NCBI GenBank assembly: GCA_965223095.1
Contig: OZ244979.1
Coordinates: 2,480,001-2,544,000 of the forward strand
Length of the DNA stretch: 64,000 nucleotides
Direction of reading: 5' to 3'
Source of the DNA: J054 sp965223095
GTDB taxonomy: Bacteria; Pseudomonadota; Gammaproteobacteria; Steroidobacterales; GCA-2729495
This document shows, piece by piece, positions 9,476 to 17,482 of this stretch. The notes below the pieces were generated by a model. The model was not told the origin of the DNA and ran no database searches. It saw only the letters and a list, made by a program, of their open reading frames with translations. Every line of letters starts with the position of its first letter. The stretch's first letter is position 1. The position numbers were made by a program, and so were the translations under genes.

Positions 9476-9970
9476 ATGAGTATCTTGATGGTTTGTATGG
9501 GCAATATTTGCCGATCGCCAATGGCCGAAGGCTTGCTTAGGAAATGGTCCGCAGAATACCTCAGCGAATTATTGGTCTACGTTGATTCCGCCGGTACCCA
9601 CAGCTATCACATTGGATCACCGCCGGATCCAAGGGCCCAGGCGGCGGCTATGAACCGTGGGATAGAGATTGAAAATCTAAAGGCCCGGCAATTGGTTGCC
9701 GAAGATTTCGAAACCCATGATTTACTCATTGCCATGGATCGGGAAAATCTTGAGTACATGCACGAGATCGCGCCGGAAGGCAGGCTCGATAAAGCGCGTC
9801 TGTTGTTAGATTTCTCAGCGTCTCGCCGGGGTGGCGACGTCCCTGATCCCTATTACGGTGGTTCGAGCGGGTTCGATCGCGTCCTTGACCTCCTTGAAGA
9901 GGGTATGGAAGGACTATTGTCCGAGATACAAGGTCGCGCGGCGGCTCGCCGGCGGCCTGTCGGTCGCTAA
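9476..9970 (+). CDS. Low-molecular-weight protein-tyrosine phosphatase
   Basis: Cytoplasmic phosphatase of the LMW-PTP family (Wzb/Etp-like). 164 residues from ATG 9476. The N-terminal P-loop is VCMGNICRSPMAEG, giving nucleophile Cys7 and Arg13 in the C-x5-R pattern; the general-acid loop VPDPYYGG lies near residue 122. ATG 9476 is chosen because the P-loop sits at the N-terminus in this family and CAGG lies five bases upstream; an ATG at 9449 is possible. It follows kdsB by 49 bp. No tyrosine kinase partner is nearby. It ends 11 bp from the convergent rne stop. Confidence 0.88.
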   Translation: MSILMVCMGNICRSPMAEGLLRKWSAEYLSELLVYVDSAGTHSYHIGSPPDPRAQAAAMNRGIEIENLKARQLVAEDFETHDLLIAMDRENLEYMHEIAPEGRLDKARLLLDFSASRRGGDVPDPYYGGSSGFDRVLDLLEEGMEGLLSEIQGRAAARRRPVGR

Positions 9971-9981
9971 GCGACCCACGG

Positions 9982-12342
9982 CTAATAGTCGCGGCGGCCG
10001 CCGGGCTTGGTTTCCTTATCGCTGGTGCTATCTGACGACCAAACGCTATACGTTTTACCTGGTTGTTTGGGTGCGGCATCTTCCCAGGGTAGTCGCCGCG
10101 CCTGTTCTTTGGACTGGCTACTCGTAGTCGGTTGCTCGGCTTTTCCGGCCGAGTTCTCCGCACCGTGTGCCGCGTCCGGTTTTGCATTGGGGCGCTCGGC
10201 CGATGGTTTTTCGGCCGCCTTGCTTTTATTCTGCTGTGCAGATTTTGCGCGCTTGGGCTCCTGTCCATTCTTGGCATTGGTGGCGGTATCCGGTGAGCTA
10301 CCGGTGTTCTTGGTATTGGCTTGTCCGCCATCAGCGGAACGACGGCGTCTACGCCGACGCGGCTTTTGATTGCCGCTGTTGTTTGAGTTGCGATTGCCGG
10401 TAGCCTGCTCTTTGCTGGCTGGCTCGCTGCGCTTGGCCTGATTTGGCTTCGCCTCATTGGTCTGACGACTGTTACCACGATTTCGCTGACGTGGATTGCC
10501 GCGGCCACCCCGCGCGCGGTTTTGTGCTGCCTGGCGCTGGCCACTGCGATGGGTGTTGCCCCGCTTGTGCGCGGTGGTTCCTCGGCGCTGCGTTCCGCGC
10601 CGGGCCTTGGCTGGGTTAATGGGTTTCGTCACGTCACCACTGGCAAACAAGAAACGCCAAAGGCGCACGAAAACACCAGGCTTACTGGGTATTACTGAAG
10701 CCGTGCTTGCCGCGCTGATGGTAGTGGGGGGTGGTGGCGCGGCGGGCGCTACAACGGTGACGGCGGGTCGCTCAGGCTTGTTGCGGGTGGGTAGGGCAGC
10801 GCTCGGATCCTCAACTTCCTCTTCGCCCTTGAGGTCATAACTTGCGCCGGTGTTTTCTGGCAGCAAAGTTTGATCGTCCCGCACGCGGCGAATGGAATAG
10901 TTCGGCGTTTCCAAATCGGGGTTGGCGACCAAAAGCACGGCGACGTCCTCACGTTGCTCAATGGCGCTGATCCATTCGCGCTTTTCATTCAGTAAATAGG
11001 TAGCGACCTGCAGTGGCAATTGCGCGATGACTTTCGCCGTTCTTTCTTTGCGTACCTCCTCGCCAATAATACGGAGAATCGAGAGTGCCAAGGATTCAAC
11101 ACTGCGAACGTGTCCAATGCCGTTGCACCGGGGGCAAACACTGTGGGCCGATTCGCCCAGCGATGGTTTGAGGCGTTGTCTAGACATTTCCAGTAGGCCG
11201 AAACGCGAGATACGCCCAATTTGTACCCGCGCCCGGTCTGGGCGCACTGCATCACGCAAGCGGTTTTCGACTTCACGTTGATGCTTTTGCGGGCCCATAT
11301 CGATGAAGTCTATGACTAGTAATCCGCCCAGATCGCGCAAACGACATTGGCGAGCAACTTCGTCCGCCGCTTCTAAATTTGTTGCCAGCGCTGTTGCTTC
11401 AATATCGCCGCCTTTGGTGGCTCGCGACGAATTGATGTCGATGGAAACTAGTGCTTCGGTGTGATCGACGACAATGCTGCCGCCAGACGGCAGTTGCACC
11501 GTATGGGCAAAGGCTGATTCAATTTGGCTTTCGATTTGATAGCGCGTAAAGAGCGGTACCGTGTCTGAATACAGCTTCAATTTACGCAAATTGTGCGGCA
11601 TGGCGCGTTCGGCGAATTCTCGCGCCTCTTGGTAAACCTTTTCATCGTCGATGAGGATTTCGCCGATGTCTGAATTCAAATGATCTCGCAGCGCGCGAAT
11701 GATCGCGTTGCTGTCCTGGAAGATGAGGCAGGGAGAAGACCGGTTGACCACCGCTTCCTTAATCGCATTCCAGATCCCAAGTAGATACTCCAGATCCCAG
11801 TTCAGTTCTTCCTTGCTGCGCCCAACACCGGCCGTGCGCACAATGACGCCCATGCCGTCTTCGAGCTCCAGTTGCGCTAGGGCATCGCGGACCAAATCGC
11901 GTTCCTCTCCGGTAATACGTCGCGATACACCACCGGCCCGTGGATTGTTTGGCATTAGCACGATGAAGCGGCCGGCGAGACTAATGAAAGTCGTCAGCGC
12001 GGCGCCTTTGTTGCCCCGCTCTTCTTTATCGACCTGTACGACAATATCCTGGCCTTCTTTCAGGACCTGCTTGATATTGATCCGGCCACCAGATTCAGGG
12101 TCGCGGACGAAATATTCGGAAGAGATTTCTTTTAGCGGCAGAAAACCATGGCGTTCGGCGCCATAGTCCACAAATGCCGCATCAAGACTGGGCTCGATGC
12201 GAGTAATCCGCCCTTTGTAAATGTTCGCCTTTTTTTGAGTTTGCGAACGGGCCTCAATATCGAGATCGTAAAGTCTTTGGCCATCGACCATGGCCAACCG
12301 CAACTCTTCTTCCTGAGTTGCGTTTACTAGCATTCTTTTCAT
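9982..12342 (-). CDS. rne: Ribonuclease E
   Basis: Essential endoribonuclease of mRNA decay and rRNA/tRNA processing. 786 residues from the ATG encoding MKRMLVNATQ, the standard RNase E/G start; an ATG three codons upstream is less likely. Order: S1 domain (about 37-120), RNase H-like and 5'-sensor regions, catalytic DNase I-like domain with IDINSSRATKG and VIDFIDMG (the two metal-binding Asp), then the zinc link CPRCNGIG. The C-terminal third is low-complexity, rich in Arg, Asn, Gln and Ala with an RRRRRR cluster, which fits the disordered RNA-binding/degradosome scaffold. That tail is short compared with E. coli, so partner sites may differ. Confidence 0.95.
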   Translation of the reverse strand: MKRMLVNATQEEELRLAMVDGQRLYDLDIEARSQTQKKANIYKGRITRIEPSLDAAFVDYGAERHGFLPLKEISSEYFVRDPESGGRINIKQVLKEGQDIVVQVDKEERGNKGAALTTFISLAGRFIVLMPNNPRAGGVSRRITGEERDLVRDALAQLELEDGMGVIVRTAGVGRSKEELNWDLEYLLGIWNAIKEAVVNRSSPCLIFQDSNAIIRALRDHLNSDIGEILIDDEKVYQEAREFAERAMPHNLRKLKLYSDTVPLFTRYQIESQIESAFAHTVQLPSGGSIVVDHTEALVSIDINSSRATKGGDIEATALATNLEAADEVARQCRLRDLGGLLVIDFIDMGPQKHQREVENRLRDAVRPDRARVQIGRISRFGLLEMSRQRLKPSLGESAHSVCPRCNGIGHVRSVESLALSILRIIGEEVRKERTAKVIAQLPLQVATYLLNEKREWISAIEQREDVAVLLVANPDLETPNYSIRRVRDDQTLLPENTGASYDLKGEEEVEDPSAALPTRNKPERPAVTVVAPAAPPPPTTISAASTASVIPSKPGVFVRLWRFLFASGDVTKPINPAKARRGTQRRGTTAHKRGNTHRSGQRQAAQNRARGGRGNPRQRNRGNSRQTNEAKPNQAKRSEPASKEQATGNRNSNNSGNQKPRRRRRRRSADGGQANTKNTGSSPDTATNAKNGQEPKRAKSAQQNKSKAAEKPSAERPNAKPDAAHGAENSAGKAEQPTTSSQSKEQARRLPWEDAAPKQPGKTYSVWSSDSTSDKETKPGGRRDY

Positions 12343-12729
12343 AAGCCCCAAACTTTTCGTTTATGGGGCGCCTAGGGATGCAACACTGAACTGTGCAGCG
12401 AGTCTGGTATGCGACAGTACTCACGAGCTGGGCGAATGGCTGAAGCCACGCCCTGCTCAGGAATATGAGCATTGATCCAAATTGGCTGACCGCTATCATC
12501 GTGAGCGGATCCTTCAGAATTCAGTGGTGAAACTGGATGCCAAGCTGCATCAGAGTTTCCCCAGGTGCCCGATTGAAGACCTGCATCGCAGGGCTTGCGT
12601 GGCTCGACCGATATGTCGATCGCAGCAAAAAACATGGGTCCCGGCTTCGGGACCAGTGGGCGTCCTAAGACGCAGTGGTTAATATAACAGCGCCCAGATC
12701 GGGCAGCAACGCACCCGGTGCCCAGCCCC
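12343..12729. promoter_or_regulatory. Divergent intergenic region between rne and rluC
   Basis: About 390 bp without a convincing gene. It must hold the promoters for rne (minus) and rluC (plus). In other gammaproteobacteria the long rne leader mediates autoregulation by RNase E cleavage; the length here fits such a leader, but I cannot define the hairpins by eye. Short open frames across it on both strands lack family features. Confidence 0.45.
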
Positions 12730-13689
12730 ATGAATAAAGCTTTCCGACCCAAGGGTCCCAGGGTTGTTGGGGTTGCAGCGGAAGATGTGGGGCGCCGGCT
12801 CGACAATTTTCTACTCAGCCAGCTCAAAGGTATTCCCCGCTCCAGGGTGTATCGCATGATCCGTAGCGGCGAAGTCCGGGTGAACGGCGGGCGGGCCCGG
12901 CCCGACAAACGGGTCGCCCTGGACGATCAGGTCCGGATTCCGCCGGTGCGCCAGCTCAAGGCGCAACCGCAGGCCAGGGCGGCGTCGGCTAAGCTGACTT
13001 GGTTGGCGGAACGAATTCTCTACGAGGACAAGGACTTGCTGGTGCTGGACAAACCAGCGGGTCTGGCCGTCCACGGGGGCAGTGGGGTCAGCTTGGGCGC
13101 GATTGAATTGCTACGGCAGGCACGTCCGCAGATCCCCGGCCTTGAGTTAGTACATCGTTTAGACCGCGAAACCAGCGGTTGTCTACTGGTGGCGAAGCGC
13201 AGGCCGGCCCTGCGTAATCTGCACGAGCAATTTCGTGAGGGGAATGTGCGTAAGCATTATCAAGCTTTGTTGTGCGGACGTTTTAAGGGCAATGAACGTT
13301 TAATCGATGCACCGCTGCTAACCAGCCGGCGGCGAGGGGGTGAGCGTTATGTTTGTGTCGATGAGGCGGGTAAGGTTGCCCGCAGCCGGTTTACGCCCTA
13401 TAAGCGTTACCGGGCGCTGAGTTTGGTGGACATTCTTATCGAGACCGGGCGCACCCACCAGATTCGCGTGCATGCCGCCCACGTTGGGCATCCTATCGCT
13501 GGAGACCTGCGCTATGGTTCCGAAGAGGATGTGGCACAGCGCAGTTTCGGCTTGCAGAGGCTATTCTTGCACGCCGTCGCGCTCAGTTTTGACAGTCCGC
13601 GAGATGGGCGATTGCTGCGGGTCGAGTCCCCCTTGGATGGTGAGTTACAGGACGTGCTGCGCCGGATCAGCGCGGCTGAATCAAGCTGA
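12730..13689 (+). CDS. rluC: 23S rRNA pseudouridine synthase RluC
   Basis: Converts uridines to pseudouridine in 23S rRNA (RluC targets 955, 2504 and 2580 in E. coli). 319 residues from ATG 12730; GTG 12718 would add four residues. An N-terminal S4 RNA-binding domain (about 15-75, with RLDNFLLSQLKGIPRSRVYR) precedes the pseudouridine synthase domain with catalytic motif HRLDRETSGCLLVAKR and the later RTHQIRVHAAHVGHPI. Its position next to rne and upstream of maf-yceD-rpmF matches gammaproteobacterial rluC. It ends four bases before the convergent maf stop. Confidence 0.92.
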   Translation: MNKAFRPKGPRVVGVAAEDVGRRLDNFLLSQLKGIPRSRVYRMIRSGEVRVNGGRARPDKRVALDDQVRIPPVRQLKAQPQARAASAKLTWLAERILYEDKDLLVLDKPAGLAVHGGSGVSLGAIELLRQARPQIPGLELVHRLDRETSGCLLVAKRRPALRNLHEQFREGNVRKHYQALLCGRFKGNERLIDAPLLTSRRRGGERYVCVDEAGKVARSRFTPYKRYRALSLVDILIETGRTHQIRVHAAHVGHPIAGDLRYGSEEDVAQRSFGLQRLFLHAVALSFDSPRDGRLLRVESPLDGELQDVLRRISAAESS

Positions 13690-13693
13690 GCAG

Positions 13694-14293
13694 CTAGGGG
13701 TCGGGCGGCAGCAGGATGCCTAATGACCTGAGTCGATCCGCCAGCCAAATTAGCGGCAGTCCTTGCAGCGCGGTTGGATCTCGACTGTCTATTTCCTCCA
13801 GGAGTACCACACCAAGCCCTTCCGATTTGAAGCTGCCCGCGCAATCATAAGGCTGCTCGTGGTGAAGATAGTCCTGGCGAACTTGAGCGCTGGTCTGGCG
13901 GAATCTGACCCAGGTTGAGTCTAGGTGGTGATAGTGGTCATCGCCCGTGATTAGCGATACGGCGGTATGAAAGACGACTTGGCGGCCGTTACAGGCCTCA
14001 AGTTGAGCTTCGGCCACGGCCTGAGATTTTGGTTTGCGCAGGATTTCCCCGCCCAGGGCGGCGACTTGATCGCTACCGATGACGATGGCCCGTGGCCTTG
14101 CCTTAGCCCCGGCGACCGCTTTTAGGGCAGCCAAGCGGCGGGCGCGATCCGCGGCAGCTTCGCCAGGCTGGGGTGATTCATCCACTGCTGGCGAAATACA
14201 CTCGAATGTACCGAGCAGGCGGCTGAGTAGTGCTTGCCGGTAGCGAGAGCTTGAGGCTAAGACGACGGGGCTCGCCTGGGCTTTATCGGTCAT
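13694..14293 (-). CDS. Maf-family nucleotide pyrophosphatase (YceF-like)
   Basis: House-cleaning nucleoside triphosphate pyrophosphatase; next to yceD-rpmF it is most likely the 7-methyl-GTP type (YceF). 199 residues. Conserved N-terminal LASSSRYRQALLSRL, the acidic SPAVDES motif, and VIGSDQVA, whose Asp is catalytic. The minus-strand start faces yceD across 77 bp, so the two genes are divergently transcribed, unlike operons where maf reads with yceD. Confidence 0.9.
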   Translation of the reverse strand: MTDKAQASPVVLASSSRYRQALLSRLLGTFECISPAVDESPQPGEAAADRARRLAALKAVAGAKARPRAIVIGSDQVAALGGEILRKPKSQAVAEAQLEACNGRQVVFHTAVSLITGDDHYHHLDSTWVRFRQTSAQVRQDYLHHEQPYDCAGSFKSEGLGVVLLEEIDSRDPTALQGLPLIWLADRLRSLGILLPPDP

Positions 14294-14332
14294 AAATAGG
14301 CACTGCCTAAGTTCTTCAATTGGCCCACAATT

Positions 14333-14382
14333 TTGACAGTCCTCGGAGAGAAAACTAGTATACGCCGGTTATGCTCTCCGAG
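14333..14382 (+). promoter_or_regulatory. yceD promoter with 9-bp inverted repeat; predicted near-leaderless start
   Basis: A consensus -35 TTGACA (14333-14338), a 17-bp spacer and TAGTAT (14356-14361) predict transcription start near 14368, only about three bases before the yceD ATG at 14371. A perfect 9-bp inverted repeat, CTCGGAGAG (14342-14350) and CTCTCCGAG (14374-14382), brackets the -10 and the start codon. If this promoter is used, the left arm is not transcribed, so the repeat would act in DNA as an operator; from a longer transcript it would be a hairpin over the start codon. Confidence 0.5.
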
Positions 14383-14898
14383 CGCATAGAGTTTGGAAAG
14401 CTTCGTGATTTGGCGGAGCAGCGCGCGCGCGGAACACTGCGGTTTGCAGCCGGACGTTTACCACGTGTTCAAGCCTTGCTGATGGGTGATAGGCCGGTGG
14501 ATGTAACCGCGCAGGTCGCGCTGAGCCCCAGTGACGCAGGTTTGGCGCAGCTTGATTTGCAGTTGACCGGCGAACTTTATTTGGTTTGCCAGCGCTGTTT
14601 GTCGGCGCTTCGTTGGGATTTGCAATTGACGGTCAGCTTAACGGTGCTGCGTGATGAGACTGAAGCGGAGCTGTTGCTGGAGCCTTTCGACAGTGTTTTA
14701 TTGGAAAATGGCGAACTGGACGTAGTTGCAGTCGCCGAAGATGAAATTTTGAGCGCAGTGCCGCTGGCGGCAGTGCATCAGAGCAGGGGTAAGGAATGCG
14801 CGCCGTCGGTGGAGCTTATTGACACAGAAACCACGGAGCCAACCAGCCGACCTTTTGCGGACTTAGATCAATTGATTGGTCGTAAAGTTAATGAATGA
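14371..14898 (+). CDS. yceD: YceD/DUF177 family 23S rRNA accumulation protein
   Basis: Conserved small protein linked to 23S rRNA accumulation and almost always encoded before rpmF. 175 residues. The family metal-like motif reads LYLVCQRCLSALRW (about residues 69-82), but the second Cys pair usual in the C-terminal part is reduced to a single Cys (KECAPS). The acidic C-terminal part ends with PFADLDQLIGRK, close to the family ending. rpmF follows after 35 bp with a strong ribosome-binding site, and plsX-fabH lie downstream. Confidence 0.9.
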   Translation: MLSERIEFGKLRDLAEQRARGTLRFAAGRLPRVQALLMGDRPVDVTAQVALSPSDAGLAQLDLQLTGELYLVCQRCLSALRWDLQLTVSLTVLRDETEAELLLEPFDSVLLENGELDVVAVAEDEILSAVPLAAVHQSRGKECAPSVELIDTETTEPTSRPFADLDQLIGRKVNE

Positions 14899-14933
14899 TT
14901 TAGGGAATTAGAATCTCCTAAGGAGAACACAGC

Positions 14934-15122
14934 ATGGCAGTTCAAAAAAGTCGCAAGACACCATCCCGGCGCGGAATGCGCCGTGCCCACGATAGCGTGG
15001 GCACGCCGACATTGTCCGTGGAACCCACAACCGGTGAGACACATCTGCGCCATCACGTTAGTCCCGATGGTTTTTATCGGGGCAAACGTGTGATCGATCA
15101 GTCAGTGGAAGAGCTGGACTAG
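14934..15122 (+). CDS. rpmF: 50S ribosomal protein L32
   Basis: Small ribosomal protein of the large subunit. 62 residues, starting MAVQKSRKTPSRRGMRRAHD, the characteristic bL32 N-terminus, and ending with the DGFYRGKRVI segment. It has no zinc-binding Cys residues, as in many proteobacterial L32 proteins. The ATG is preceded by CTAAGGAGAA, an excellent ribosome-binding site at the right distance. Part of yceD-rpmF-plsX-fabH. Confidence 0.97.
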   Translation: MAVQKSRKTPSRRGMRRAHDSVGTPTLSVEPTTGETHLRHHVSPDGFYRGKRVIDQSVEELD

Positions 15123-15365
15123 CCGATCACAGCCATTCTGCCGTGGGCAACAAGCCATGCTCGCTTGCTTGCAATTGTCCCGTTCATGATGTGTCCGTCG
15201 GCGTTTTGCACAGCTTTTCTATACGCAACGGTTCGTGCCGGCCGGTAATCTTTCAGCAAATTGTTATTGATATCTGTTTGCCAGTTCTGCCGTGGCCGAG
15301 TCACAGCTGATCATGCGCAATAAGCTTATTGTCCTGAGGATGGCCTGCGGTCATCGGGAGTTGTC

Positions 15366-16391
15366 TTGGATAAGCTAGTCACCATTGCCTTAGATGCCAT
15401 GGGCGGGGATCAGGGTGCCAGCATCGCCATTCCGGCCGCTTTGGCTTTGCTGAAGGAGCGCGAAGATCTCTCGCTAATATTGGTGGGGAAGCGTGAAGTT
15501 ATCGAAACGGGTTTGGTGGATCAGACCTACGATACTGCGCGATTGCGGGTCCAGGATGCACGGGAAATCGTGGCCATGGATGAACCACCAGCGGATGCCT
15601 TGCGTAAGAAAAAAGATTCATCCATGCGGGTTGCCATCAACCTCGTTAAGAGCGGGCAGGCGGATGCTTGCGTCAGCGCCGGCAACACAGGGGCCCTCAT
15701 GGCGACCAGCCGGTTTGTCTTAAAGACTCTACCGGGTATCGATCGTCCAGCCATTATGGCCGTGGTGCCCACTAAACACGGCCGCAGCTATATGCTTGAT
15801 CTCGGCGCCAATGCTCGCTGCAGCGCGGATCAACTATTTCAATTTGCCGTCATGGGTTCGGTGGTGGTAGAGCGCATTGAAAATATCCCGCAGCCGCGCA
15901 TCGGCTTGCTGAACATCGGCGAAGAGGATATTAAAGGCAGCGACGTCATTCGTGAGGCCGCCCAGCTAATTGGCGACAGCAGTCTGAACTATGCGGGATT
16001 CATCGAAGGCGACGCTATTCCCGATCAGCGCGCCGAGGTGGTGGTTTGCGATGGTTTTAGCGGCAATATCGCGCTGAAGACCATGGAAGGCACCGCGCGA
16101 CTGGTGTCACATTTCCTTGAGCGTGAGTTTCGCGGGAGTTTGTACGGGAAGTTGGCCGGGTTGGTGGCCTTGCCGGTGCTACGGTCCTTGCGGCGGCGAC
16201 TAGATCCCAGACGCTACAACGGCGCAAGCATGGTTGGCCTCAAAGGGATTGTGATTAAGAGCCATGGCGGCGCCGACGAAGTCGCCTTGATGAACGCCAT
16301 CCGGGTGGCTCTCCTAGAAGTCGAAAATGATGTTCCCGGTCATATTCGGCGCCTGCTGGAATCTCAGGCAAGCAGTGTGCCGGCTGCCTAG
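15366..16391 (+). CDS. plsX: Phosphate acyltransferase PlsX
   Basis: Makes acyl-phosphate from acyl-ACP for phospholipid synthesis. 341 residues. The N-terminal motif IALDAMGGDQGA and the internal GALMATSRFVLKTLPGIDRP and LDLGANARCSADQL segments are diagnostic. TTG start at 15366 with GGGAG about ten bases upstream. A 243-bp gap after rpmF holds no recognisable gene. fabH follows after 125 bp. Confidence 0.95.
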   Translation: MDKLVTIALDAMGGDQGASIAIPAALALLKEREDLSLILVGKREVIETGLVDQTYDTARLRVQDAREIVAMDEPPADALRKKKDSSMRVAINLVKSGQADACVSAGNTGALMATSRFVLKTLPGIDRPAIMAVVPTKHGRSYMLDLGANARCSADQLFQFAVMGSVVVERIENIPQPRIGLLNIGEEDIKGSDVIREAAQLIGDSSLNYAGFIEGDAIPDQRAEVVVCDGFSGNIALKTMEGTARLVSHFLEREFRGSLYGKLAGLVALPVLRSLRRRLDPRRYNGASMVGLKGIVIKSHGGADEVALMNAIRVALLEVENDVPGHIRRLLESQASSVPAA

Positions 16392-16516
16392 CGAGGTCTT
16401 TGGTGGTCATTGAGTTTTTGAATCGATGCTTTGCAATCTTGCCTTACTCAATGCGAGCATGGCGCGGGGCTAAAATGAGTTTGACCCTGACGGCCTACTC
16501 GATATAGAAGGGCAAC

Positions 16517-17482
16517 ATGTATTCACGAATTGCCGGAACCGGTCGTTATCTACCTGAACGCGTCTTGACCAACGCGGAACTTGAGAAAATGGTGGATACC
16601 AGTGACGAGTGGATTCGCGCTCGCACCGGTATCGAGCGCCGACACATCGCCGCCGATGATGAGACGACGACCAGTTTGTGCGAAGTGGCTGCCCGCAAAG
16701 CCATGGATGCGGCCGGAGTTAAGCCCGCCGACATTGATTTTATCGTGGTGGGCACTTGCACGTCGGACCAGGTCTTTCCCAATGTTGGTTGTCTGTTGCA
16801 AGAACGGCTGGGCATTCGCGGTTGTCCGGCCTTTAGCGTCGAGGCAGCCTGTACCGGGTTTCTCTACGGCTTGAATATTGCCGATCGGTTTGTCGCCGGC
16901 GGGCAAGCGCGCAATGCTCTGGTGATTGGTGCGGAGACTTTGTCGCGGATGGTCGATTGGACGGACCGTAGTACCTGCGTTATTTTCGGCGACGGCGCAG
17001 GCGCAGCCATATTGCAGCCGGCACCAGAGCCCGGCATCGTGTCCTGTCATTGGGGTGCGGACGGTCATTATCACGACCTGCTCTATAACCCTTACGGCAC
17101 ATCCAAGCAGCGTAAGCCTGAGGACACGCAAGGGCCTTACATTCACATGAAGGGCAACGAAGTCTTCAAGGTGGCAGTGAAAACTTTGGAAAATGTGGTC
17201 GAAGAGACCCTCAGCGCCAATAACATAGAGCGTAGCGAAATTGATTGGCTAATACCGCATCAGGCCAATACGCGCATTATCCAAGCCACGGCAAAGCGAT
17301 TGGGTATGTCGATGGATAAAGTGATTCTCACCGTGCAAGATCACGGCAACACATCGTCGGCGTCGGTCCCCATGGCCCTTGATGTTGCAATTCGCGATGG
17401 GCGCGTGAAGCGCGGGGACCTATTGTTGTTGGAGTCCTTTGGTGGCGGCTTTACCTGGGGCTCGGCACTGATTCGCTATTAG
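16517..17482 (+). CDS. fabH: 3-oxoacyl-ACP synthase III (FabH)
   Basis: Starts fatty-acid synthesis by condensing acetyl-CoA with malonyl-ACP. 321 residues with the full catalytic triad: Cys112 in AACTGF, His248 in WLIPHQAN and Asn278 in DHGNTSSASVP. The preceding gene is plsX as expected, but fabD, fabG and acpP do not follow. Instead a DASS transporter starts on the last base of the fabH stop codon, so the usual fab cluster is broken here. Confidence 0.95.
   Translation: MYSRIAGTGRYLPERVLTNAELEKMVDTSDEWIRARTGIERRHIAADDETTTSLCEVAARKAMDAAGVKPADIDFIVVGTCTSDQVFPNVGCLLQERLGIRGCPAFSVEAACTGFLYGLNIADRFVAGGQARNALVIGAETLSRMVDWTDRSTCVIFGDGAGAAILQPAPEPGIVSCHWGADGHYHDLLYNPYGTSKQRKPEDTQGPYIHMKGNEVFKVAVKTLENVVEETLSANNIERSEIDWLIPHQANTRIIQATAKRLGMSMDKVILTVQDHGNTSSASVPMALDVAIRDGRVKRGDLLLLESFGGGFTWGSALIRY

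Noticed and set aside
9726..10544. 272-codon minus-strand frame over the phosphatase and rne 3' end
   Set aside because: Basic low-complexity product resulting from a different frame of the Arg/Asn-rich RNase E tail and antisense of the phosphatase.
12372..12908. 178-codon minus-strand frame across the rne leader and the 5' end of rluC
   Set aside because: Half of it is antisense to the S4 domain of rluC; no ribosome-binding site or family feature.
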